7,504 nt of DNA from Spirochaetales bacterium (lineage in GTDB: Bacteria > Spirochaetota > Spirochaetia > Sphaerochaetales > Sphaerochaetaceae): positions 1 through 7,504 of the forward strand of contig JALFCJ010000034.1 in the NCBI GenBank assembly GCA_022771185.1, written 5' to 3'. This document shows positions 1 through 6,216 of this stretch, one piece after another. How positions within the stretch are numbered: position 1 is the stretch's first letter; every line of letters starts with the position of its first letter. The notes beneath the pieces are model-generated. The model was not told the origin of the DNA. It searched no databases and was given only the letters and a program-made list of their open reading frames with translations. The translations under genes and the position numbers were made by a program.

Positions 1-2408
1 CTACGAAAGATGGAAACGATAGAATCGTGTCCAAGGATTATTCCACTTATGATGGAATGAGAGTTGGTTTACTTGAAAAAAGCACAAAGAATAATCTCTT
101 TGAGAGCTTTTCAAAAGAAAAAGGTTTCTCATATGAGCCTATATTCTACAGTGACTATACTTCGATGAATGAAGATCTTCAAAAAGGTGAGATTGATGCC
201 ATTGTAAGCAGTAACTTAAGGTCATTGAATAACGAGTGTATTATTGAACAGTTTGGAAGTAGTGACTTCTTTATAATAGCACCAAAGGGTGAAAGAGAAA
301 TACTTGATGCCTTTGACCGAGCATTGGAAGAACTTGAAATAGATGAGCCCGGATGGCGAAATGCTTTGATGTATCAATCATATTATGACTCTGATAGTTC
401 TTCTTTCTCCCTTCACGGTGATGAGGCTGAGTATTTTAAGACTTTGAAAGAGGAAGGACGTCTATTTAGAGTTGCTGTCAGTCCAGACAGAAAACCGTAT
501 TCGTATTTTGTGAACGGAGAGGCAAAGGGCATTATTCCTTCAATCTTCAGAGTCATTTCTGAAAAGATTGGTTTTGATTATACAGTAATTGAGACGAGGA
601 CAAGAGAAGAGTATCTGTCCCTGTTGGAAAGCGGAGAAGTCGATATTATAATGGATGCTCCGTATGACTATTCTTCTCTGGAGGATATGGGATATAAAAT
701 AACAGATTCTTTCATGTCTACAGGAATATCGGAAATAACAAGATCTGGTTATGTGGGTTCTATTAAGAGTGCATCGATGGTTGAGAGTTCCACTCTGATC
801 AGATCATATATGGAGAAGTATTTTGACTTTATTGAGTTCAAGTATTTTGAATCTATAGATTCTTGTGTCCAGGCAGTTAAGAATGGAGAGGTAGACGCCT
901 CTTTCTTGTATACATATGTTGTTCAAGATATCATCGACAGTGACTCGCGTTCCACATTCTCTTCTCGTGTTTTGTCGGAAGTGGATGTATCGTTTGCCGT
1001 TGCAGTCAGAAATGATGAAAAGAATGAGTTGATAAAAGCCATAAACCGAGCAATCGGTGCTATGAGAAATAATGAGATTGTAGGAATAATACTTAGGGAG
1101 ACGGAAAGAACGAGTATAGATGATTCTTTCATTTCATTTTTGTATCGTCATCCTTTTATACTTTTTTCCTTGATATTGGTCACAGGAGTTTTCATAGTCA
1201 TCGGTTTTTTGCTTATCTCCTCGATTGTGGCAAGACGAAGACTTGGAAAAGCAAACCAGAAACTATTGGAGGCAAATGAAGCCAAAAGAGATTTCTTGTC
1301 TAAGATGAGCCATGATATGCGCACTCCTATGAATGCAATCAAGGGGTTTACAGGTATCGCAAGGAAAGATGAGGATATTACCCACATAAAAGAATATCTA
1401 GAGAAAATCGATATAAGCTCCGATCATCTATTGTCCTTGATCAATGACTGCTTGGATATTAACAAAATAGAGAGTGGCGGCATTATTTATAAGAAAGAAA
1501 CCACAGACATAAAGGGAGTAATAGACTCTGTAATGTCTATTACTGATGGACTCTTGGCAGAAAGACATCTTACATTCCTGAAAGAGGGAAAGATAAAAGA
1601 GGATAGAAGAACAGTTCTGACAGATGGTGTCTGGATAAAAGAAATACTTGTGAACTTGATAGGAAACGCCATTAAGTTTACAGAAGATGGAGGAACAGTA
1701 GTATTCTCTATTGATGAAATAGATGGAGACGATGGCGTTGTAAACTTGGTCTTCTCCGTTTCCGATAATGGTTGTGGTATGGATGAATCATATTTACTAC
1801 ACGTCTTCGATGTTTTCTCTCAAGAAGATAATGGAGCCAGAACTCGATATAAAGGTAGTGGCCTTGGTCTCGCTATTTCAAAGAAGTATGTGGATCTTAT
1901 GGGTGGAAGAATCTCTATAGAGAGTAAAAAAGGGGAAGGCTCTAGATTTACTCTTGAGATTCCTGTTACGCTTTGCTCCTCTAATAATAATGAAACAGCA
2001 ACTTCTATGATGACAGACCTATCGCTATTAAAAGGGAAGAGGGTGCTTCTAGCTGAAGATAATGATCTTAATGCAGAAATAGTAGAGATACAGCTCGAAG
2101 AATATGGCATGGTTATAGATAGGGCGAGAAATGGAAAAGAAGCACTGGATGCTTTCCTAGCAAAAGAGCCTGATACTTATTCAGTAATCCTCATGGATAT
2201 TATGATGCCTGTTATGGACGGCTTGGAAGCTACAAAGGAAATAAGAAAGAGTAGGGTAGATGGTAAGAGTATCCCGATTATCGCAATAACAGCCAATGCC
2301 TTTAATGAAGATGTGGAAACATCAATGAAAGCAGGTATGAATGCTCATATTGTGAAACCGATTGATATCGAAAAACTGGTATCAACTATCTTGTTGTACG
2401 TCAAATAG
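1..2408 (+). CDS. Hybrid sensor histidine kinase with periplasmic SBP_bac_3-like sensor domains (5'-truncated by window)
   Basis: BvgS/EvgS-style membrane sensor that should autophosphorylate on His and pass the phosphate to its own receiver domain. Residues are numbered from the first complete codon at nt 3. Residues 1-126 look like the second half of one solute-binding (Venus flytrap) domain. Residues ~153-368 form a complete second one (start RVAVSPDRKPYSYF). A hydrophobic segment at ~383-409 is the membrane anchor. The HisKA motif KMSHDMRTPMNAI carries phospho-acceptor H437 (nt 1311-1313). The HATPase has its N box at NLIGNAIKFT (~551-560), G1 at SDNGCGM (~587-593) and G2 at GSGLGLAI (~618-625). 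The receiver (~677-801) has the acidic pair E685/D686, phospho-acceptor D732 in ILMDIMMP (nt 2196-2198), T763 and K785. No PAS or HPt domain is seen. The frame is open to the left edge, so the GTG at nt 27 is internal and the signal sequence and first sensor lobe are missing. The ligand is unknown; amino acid-like solutes are typical of the family. The class call is secure. Confidence 0.95.
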   Translation, partial: TKDGNDRIVSKDYSTYDGMRVGLLEKSTKNNLFESFSKEKGFSYEPIFYSDYTSMNEDLQKGEIDAIVSSNLRSLNNECIIEQFGSSDFFIIAPKGEREILDAFDRALEELEIDEPGWRNALMYQSYYDSDSSSFSLHGDEAEYFKTLKEEGRLFRVAVSPDRKPYSYFVNGEAKGIIPSIFRVISEKIGFDYTVIETRTREEYLSLLESGEVDIIMDAPYDYSSLEDMGYKITDSFMSTGISEITRSGYVGSIKSASMVESSTLIRSYMEKYFDFIEFKYFESIDSCVQAVKNGEVDASFLYTYVVQDIIDSDSRSTFSSRVLSEVDVSFAVAVRNDEKNELIKAINRAIGAMRNNEIVGIILRETERTSIDDSFISFLYRHPFILFSLILVTGVFIVIGFLLISSIVARRRLGKANQKLLEANEAKRDFLSKMSHDMRTPMNAIKGFTGIARKDEDITHIKEYLEKIDISSDHLLSLINDCLDINKIESGGIIYKKETTDIKGVIDSVMSITDGLLAERHLTFLKEGKIKEDRRTVLTDGVWIKEILVNLIGNAIKFTEDGGTVVFSIDEIDGDDGVVNLVFSVSDNGCGMDESYLLHVFDVFSQEDNGARTRYKGSGLGLAISKKYVDLMGGRISIESKKGEGSRFTLEIPVTLCSSNNNETATSMMTDLSLLKGKRVLLAEDNDLNAEIVEIQLEEYGMVIDRARNGKEALDAFLAKEPDTYSVILMDIMMPVMDGLEATKEIRKSRVDGKSIPIIAITANAFNEDVETSMKAGMNAHIVKPIDIEKLVSTILLYVK

Positions 2409-2412
2409 GAGG
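2407..2412 (+). promoter_or_regulatory. Orphan Shine-Dalgarno-like AGGAGG after the kinase stop
   Basis: A perfect AGGAGG overlaps the kinase TAG stop (nt 2406-2408), but no ATG, GTG or TTG opening a convincing gene follows at normal spacing. The codon at ideal spacing is ATA (nt 2420). Its frame stays open only to a TAA at 2519-2521, giving about 33 codons and running antisense into the end of the DUF2325 gene. It may be a remnant of a lost downstream gene, or chance. Confidence 0.3.
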
Positions 2413-2425
2413 TATAACAATAGGC

Positions 2426-2444
2426 CATATAGGTTCCCTATATG
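2426..2444. terminator. Perfect 8-bp inverted repeat between convergent genes (possible bidirectional terminator)
   Basis: CATATAGG (2426-2433), a 3-nt loop TTC, then CCTATATG (2437-2444) form a perfect hairpin in the 77-bp gap between the ends of the kinase (plus) and DUF2325 (minus) genes. The position suits a shared terminator. The stem is AT-rich (3 G/C pairs) and no clear U tract follows on either strand, so efficient intrinsic termination is doubtful. A protein-binding palindrome is the alternative. Confidence 0.4.
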
Positions 2445-2485
2445 TTGAATTTGAAAGTTTCTCTCAAAAGATAGGCATTAGAGTA

Positions 2486-4534
2486 TTAGTTTTTACTTCT
2501 ATTCCGTTCTTCTTCCAATAATTGGATGGCATTTCCCTTTGCGCTGGAGGAAGTAAAGTATTTCACAGGTAACTTTAGTGTCTTTGCATCATCTATTATC
2601 TTGTAAAAGAGTGAGTGGGATAACCCTGCGTGAGTTTGGAACCATAAAAAATCTGTATGTTTCAATAACTCTTTTGATGGGACTCTGTCTCCCAAAAAAG
2701 TAACATCAGGTACCATAGCTTTGATTTTCTTCAGCCACTCCTCATGTCCCCCGATAACTACGTGTCTCATAGCTGTTGAGATAGGGAAGGAAATAGAGTC
2801 TTTTTTGTTTTCAACAGAGTTTTCTTCTTCATTATCCCTTGAGAATATTAGTTCTCTCAGAGAGTAGAGTTCTTCCCGTTCTGAGTTTATTTCTTTCTCC
2901 AGAGCTATCTTATCGTTTCTGATTTGGCTTTGAATATGCCTCTCTCTGTCCAAAGCTTTCTTCAGTCTTTTTATTTCAGCTTCCAAAGCATGGGTATCAT
3001 CTTCATCTTTAACACTATGCTCGATTGAAACACTTATTTTTGTATTATTGGTATTCTCAGAAATCTCAGATTGCAGTGTTTCGACTTTATTCCTAAGCTC
3101 TTTAACATACTCAAAATGAGAGTTACTTGTGTCGGCATCGTTTACGTCACTTTCTATCTTTTCCGCCATAGAGTGAAGAACGCTATAAGAACTTAAAGTT
3201 TCTTTTACCAGTTCTTTGTCTTCAATGGTCTCAAAATCCTTTAAGAAAGGAAGATCAGGAGTAAACCTAGGTGAGATTGTATTTGTATAAGCGAATAATA
3301 GCTGTGCTGCACTTATATTGTGTTTATATCCCGGTATACCAATCATTTCGCCATTAAGATTTATCGTATAATAAGAAGAGGAATGAAGCGTGGTGTTTTT
3401 CCTTTTTTTGTCTATTTCTTCCCAAGTATCCTCTGAGAATCCAAAATCATATTTCCAAGGAAGAAGATTCGCCCTGTTACTTAATGTGCTCATGGCCGGT
3501 CCTAAGAGCCATGCATACTCGCTCTGTTCATCTAGAAGAAATAAGTATCCTGAGACTATTTTGTATGGGTCATCAATTTCTATCTCTTCGAATCCTCTGG
3601 TGTAACGGTTTCTTAGAGAAGGAAAAGCAGTCATACCCGTACAGAAAAAATCATTAAAATTGGTATCAATAAATGTGATTTCATCTAATTTCTGCATATT
3701 GTCAGCTAAAGAGGTATCTGTACTTTTTCCAAAGAAGCTGGACTCTTTTGTCTCAATATGGTTTAAGGCTCTTTCTTTAAACTTAAACTTTCCATATTCT
3801 ACTAAGTTTTCTATCTTTGCTTTGTGCTTTTTCAGTTTCCCTCGTGCTTCCAGATATCTATCTATCAAAGTCCAAAAGAGAGATTTATAAGCTTCTTTTG
3901 CTTCCTCTATATATTGAGGAGGGATCAGGTCTATAAGTTTTTCAAAGATTTCTCTTGTCTTTGGATTGCCTTCAATTGGAGATAGCGGAGCATTGGAAAC
4001 TGTTGCTTTGTCCAGGAGATACAAACACTTACTTCCTTTATCGTAATTCACAAAATCTGAGTTTCTATGGGAAAGTACTCTAGTAACAAGTGATAACAAG
4101 TCTTCCGAATAATATGGATGATCCCCCATATCTTCATAGAGATCAAAAAAATAGTAATCATTCTTTTCATCTGTGTCGTCATACTTGGAATCTGGAGGAA
4201 GTATTTTGTCTAATATTTCTTGTACTTCGTATTTGTTATCAGTGCTTGATATGGCGTCAAGAATATATATGGAGACTCCATATAAGAATTTCGTATCCCT
4301 ATTTATCATATCAGGGCCTACCGTACTCATGCTGGAGAGTAGTGCCGCCTCCTCGTCCCAATCCAAAGTAGGATACTTTTCTCCGAAGTGTTCCTTTAGG
4401 AGAGGGGAGAAATAGCGTGAAGCCTTAACCTTTCTCTCTGTGGCTTCTCGTGTATATATTTCCTTGTCCCAATACTTTTCTGAGGCGTAACCTTTAGTTT
4501 TTTCCCTTATCAATGACTCAATTCTATCTGCCAT
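2486..4534 (-). CDS. Large coiled-coil protein with C-terminal DUF2325 domain, function unknown
   Basis: 682 residues with no signal peptide or membrane segment, so probably cytosolic. Residues 1 to ~460 are not a family I recognise; they are acidic and aromatic-rich, with a Lys-rich stretch at ~232-240. Residues ~473-568 are strongly Glu/Lys/Arg-rich with heptad-like Leu/Ile spacing, typical of a coiled coil. Residues ~589-675 match DUF2325: strand plus GG motif (HVVIGGHEEW), an Asp-led strand (TDFLWFQT), then the Ser/His helix HAGLSHSLFYKIID and a closing strand LPVKYF, consistent with a small Rossmann-like fold. DUF2325 has no established activity; nucleotide or ligand binding is inference from the fold pattern. 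The ATG at 4532-4534 has no Shine-Dalgarno sequence, but a sigma70-like promoter sits just before it, suggesting a leaderless transcript. The gene is divergent from the pRiA4b-family gene. The DUF2325 call is fairly secure; the N-terminal role is unknown. Confidence 0.82.
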   Translation of the reverse strand: MADRIESLIREKTKGYASEKYWDKEIYTREATERKVKASRYFSPLLKEHFGEKYPTLDWDEEAALLSSMSTVGPDMINRDTKFLYGVSIYILDAISSTDNKYEVQEILDKILPPDSKYDDTDEKNDYYFFDLYEDMGDHPYYSEDLLSLVTRVLSHRNSDFVNYDKGSKCLYLLDKATVSNAPLSPIEGNPKTREIFEKLIDLIPPQYIEEAKEAYKSLFWTLIDRYLEARGKLKKHKAKIENLVEYGKFKFKERALNHIETKESSFFGKSTDTSLADNMQKLDEITFIDTNFNDFFCTGMTAFPSLRNRYTRGFEEIEIDDPYKIVSGYLFLLDEQSEYAWLLGPAMSTLSNRANLLPWKYDFGFSEDTWEEIDKKRKNTTLHSSSYYTINLNGEMIGIPGYKHNISAAQLLFAYTNTISPRFTPDLPFLKDFETIEDKELVKETLSSYSVLHSMAEKIESDVNDADTSNSHFEYVKELRNKVETLQSEISENTNNTKISVSIEHSVKDEDDTHALEAEIKRLKKALDRERHIQSQIRNDKIALEKEINSEREELYSLRELIFSRDNEEENSVENKKDSISFPISTAMRHVVIGGHEEWLKKIKAMVPDVTFLGDRVPSKELLKHTDFLWFQTHAGLSHSLFYKIIDDAKTLKLPVKYFTSSSAKGNAIQLLEEERNRSKN

Positions 4535-4540
4535 AGGCTT

Positions 4541-4569
4541 ATTTTAAGACTAAAGTGTGGCTATTCCAA
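4541..4569 (-). promoter_or_regulatory. Sigma70-like promoter of the DUF2325 gene, apparently leaderless
   Basis: On the minus strand there is a -35 hexamer TTGGAA (4564-4569, 4 of 6 consensus bases), a spacer of exactly 17 bp, and a -10 hexamer TAAAAT (4541-4546, 5 of 6). Six bases then separate the -10 from the ATG at 4534, so the expected start of transcription is the A of the start codon. This agrees with the lack of a ribosome binding site. Confidence 0.55.
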
Positions 4570-4592
4570 TGAAAAAGAGAGAAATCCTTCAT

Positions 4593-4601
4593 TGCTATAA
4601 T
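4593..4601 (+). promoter_or_regulatory. Extended -10 promoter candidate, TGCTATAAT
   Basis: A perfect TATAAT (4596-4601) preceded by TGn makes a consensus extended -10 element, which can work without a good -35; none is visible at 17 bp upstream. Transcription would start near 4608, inside the small palindrome at 4607-4617, giving a leader of about 50 nt for the pRiA4b-family gene. Confidence 0.45.
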
Positions 4602-4641
4602 ACTATTTTCTAAGAAATTTCCGCTTACTTGTTGATTTTCT

Positions 4642-4650
4642 TGGTAATAT
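4642..4650 (+). promoter_or_regulatory. Second extended -10 candidate, TGGTAATAT, placed for a leaderless mRNA
   Basis: TGn followed by TAATAT (4645-4650, 4 of 6 consensus bases) ends six bases before the ATG at 4657, so transcription would start on the ATG itself, as on the other side of this divergent region. No good -35 is present. It is weaker than the element at 4593 and the two may compete. Confidence 0.3.
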
Positions 4651-4656
4651 AGAGTC

Positions 4657-5358
4657 ATGAGCAACAAAGGTAGATGTCGTATTTGCGGTAAAACGTATGT
4701 ATCAAGCGGAATGAGCAGGCACCTTTTATCCTGCATAGATAAAGAAACCATGACAGATGGGATTCCTGAAAGACTAGAAAAGCTTTATGAAATCCATGTG
4801 ACAGATAAATACCAAAAAGATTACTGGCTGTTTATTGAGATAAATGGAAGCGAGAAATTGAAGACGTTGGACAAGTTCCTTCGCGAAATTTGGTGCGAGT
4901 GTTGTGGTCACTTGAGTATGTTCACAATAAACGGCTCTGATTATTCCTGTCTTCCTGATTCTATTTATGCTGAATATGATATGAATGTCTCTATATCTAA
5001 GGTGCTGTATGAAGGTTTAAAGTTTACTTATGAATATGACTTCGGCTCCTCTACAGATTTGATTTTGACAGTAAAAAATGTCATTAGAGGAAAAAAGATA
5101 AAAGATGGTATTAGGCTACTTGCAAGAAATGAGATGCCTGAAGATACGTGTTCTGTCTGTAAGAAAGAAAAAGCAGCGTACATAAATACATATGCACGTA
5201 GTTATGATGATGTGGTGTTCCTCTGTGAAAAGTGTAATGATTTACTTAATGAAGGAGAACTGGATATTGACGTTGATCCATTTGCTCTTCGTGATGTATG
5301 TAACTCTCCTAGAATGGGTGTCTGCGGCTACTGTGGCGAAAGCGATGTCTGGGATTAA
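4657..5358 (+). CDS. Plasmid pRiA4b ORF-3-like family protein (PF07929) with zinc-finger motifs
   Basis: 233 residues, cytosolic, function unknown. An N-terminal C2HC finger uses C7, C10, H22 and C26. The core (~55-145) matches the pRiA4b ORF-3-like (IS1096 TnpR-like) fold: the segment LDKFLREIWCECCGHLSMF (~71-89) and the motif YEYDFGSSTDL (~125-135), both hallmarks of this family. C-terminal Cys pairs C165/C168 and C190/C193 suggest a zinc ribbon, and the end carries the conserved NSPRMGVCGYCG block (~216-227) with another Cys pair. From memory, many bacterial members share this layout with no assigned activity; a nucleic acid-binding role is inference from the fingers. The start at 4657 lies six codons before the first finger Cys and has no clear ribosome binding site. 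The gene is divergent from the DUF2325 gene and ends 2 bp from the AraC gene, tail to tail. It is not evidence of a mobile element, despite the family name. Confidence 0.88.
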   Translation: MSNKGRCRICGKTYVSSGMSRHLLSCIDKETMTDGIPERLEKLYEIHVTDKYQKDYWLFIEINGSEKLKTLDKFLREIWCECCGHLSMFTINGSDYSCLPDSIYAEYDMNVSISKVLYEGLKFTYEYDFGSSTDLILTVKNVIRGKKIKDGIRLLARNEMPEDTCSVCKKEKAAYINTYARSYDDVVFLCEKCNDLLNEGELDIDVDPFALRDVCNSPRMGVCGYCGESDVWD

Positions 5359-5360
5359 GC

Positions 5361-6212
5361 TCATTTAAGAGGGAAACAAATATCAATCTCCATATAACCA
5401 TCGTCACGTACTAATCTGTAGATGTCTATAATGGGGCGGGAATCCATTTCATACCCTGTCTTTTTCAGCCATCTACAGAATACTTCCTGATAGACCATAT
5501 ATAAAAACTCCGGCCAACCATTATAATGATAAACGGCACATTTTCCACCCAGAAACATGGAAGTAGAAAGATTTGAAATTCTGGGATCATTAGGCTCTAC
5601 TGTCTGACATATCTCATATAAGCAGTTATCTTCATCTGTGATCGACGGGTCGTCCAGAGTGCATTCAATGTATAGAGTGTCGTCAGTCTTGAGATATGAG
5701 TACTTATAAATGAAATTACACCACTCTGAGGGCATGTTTTTGTAGTTTCCCTTCTTCCTTTCATAAATGACAAACATATCGGGAAGAGTTTCAAGTGTAA
5801 TGTTATTTTCCATTCTCTCCATATCATCCAGCGTCAAGCCACGGGATAGAGAGCAATTATGTACCCGATCTTCGCTTTCTTTTCTAAAGAGGGAAGGTGA
5901 GATATGTAGTGACTTCTTGAACTCTGTAGTGTAATTGGATGGAGAGTATCCATAGTCTGAGCATATCTCTGTAACGCTTTTATCTTTCTCGACTTTAAGC
6001 CTCCAGGCGCTGCGTTCGATTCTGTTGCGCTTAATAAACTCATAGATTGCTTCACCTGTTTCTTTTCTAAATATCCTATTCAGATGATATTTCGATACTC
6101 CGCAGAAAGAAGAAACATCATCGACACTTATATCCTCTTCCAAATTGTAGAGGATATAAGTTATAGCCTTGTTGATGATAGTTTTCTCTATTGTCAAAGT
6201 ATGTTTATCCAA
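5361..6212 (-). CDS. AraC-family transcriptional regulator with GyrI-like effector-binding domain
   Basis: 283 residues. The DNA-binding domain is N-terminal: the first helix-turn-helix spans ~27-51 (ISVDDVSSFCGVSKYHLNRI) and the second ~77-108 (SVTEICSDYGYSPSNYTTEF), ending in the usual SPSLFR. Residues ~137-282 form a GyrI-like/AraC effector-binding domain, starting TLETLPDMFVIYERKKGNY, with GGKCAVYHYNGW (~222-233) and a closing Tyr-Arg-rich strand block. This Rob-like order suggests a regulator that senses small, often drug-like ligands. The start is TTG (6210-6212) because the frame closes upstream at nt 6243-6245 without an ATG or GTG, and AGGA lies 7 nt before the TTG. It follows the MATE gene by 4 nt and is probably co-transcribed with it, so it likely controls that exporter, perhaps with autoregulation. 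The family call is secure; the target and ligand are inferred. Confidence 0.94.
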   Translation of the reverse strand: MDKHTLTIEKTIINKAITYILYNLEEDISVDDVSSFCGVSKYHLNRIFRKETGEAIYEFIKRNRIERSAWRLKVEKDKSVTEICSDYGYSPSNYTTEFKKSLHISPSLFRKESEDRVHNCSLSRGLTLDDMERMENNITLETLPDMFVIYERKKGNYKNMPSEWCNFIYKYSYLKTDDTLYIECTLDDPSITDEDNCLYEICQTVEPNDPRISNLSTSMFLGGKCAVYHYNGWPEFLYMVYQEVFCRWLKKTGYEMDSRPIIDIYRLVRDDGYMEIDICFPLK

Positions 6213-6216
6213 ATGG

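Larger units (their letters stand above)
4535..4656. promoter_or_regulatory. Divergent intergenic promoter region
   Basis: This 122-bp AT-rich gap separates the start codons of the divergently transcribed DUF2325 (minus) and pRiA4b-family (plus) genes and must hold the promoters of both. It contains promoter-like elements on each strand (listed separately) and a small 5+1+5 palindrome, TTTCT-A-AGAAA, at 4607-4617 that could be an operator. In sequence this AT-rich the palindrome could be chance. Confidence 0.6.

Noticed and set aside
27..29. GTG at nt 27 as the start of the sensor kinase
   Set aside because: The frame is open from nt 3 to this codon, there is no ribosome binding site, and a start here would leave half a sensor domain with no export signal. 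The gene is cut by the window edge.
923..2110. Several minus-strand open frames inside the sensor kinase
   Set aside because: They are antisense to conserved kinase and receiver motifs, have Ser/Ile-rich low-information translations and no ribosome binding sites.
2426..2444. Strong intrinsic terminator
   Set aside because: The stem is perfect but AT-rich and no U tract follows on either strand, so it is listed only as a possible terminator.
2717..3116. Annotating the DUF2325 region as a CARF or ring-nuclease domain and the locus as a proven defence system
   Set aside because: The resemblance is only a general Rossmann-like pattern; no CRISPR array, Cas gene or nuclease motif is present.
4539..4751. 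70-codon minus-strand open frame across the divergent promoter and the start of the pRiA4b-family gene
   Set aside because: It lies antisense to a well-supported coding start and covers promoter elements, and its translation has no recognisable motif.
4657..5358. pRiA4b/IS1096 TnpR-like name taken as a sign of a resolvase or mobile element
   Set aside because: There is no transposase, no serine-recombinase motif, and no terminal inverted repeats or target duplications around the gene. The family name is historical.
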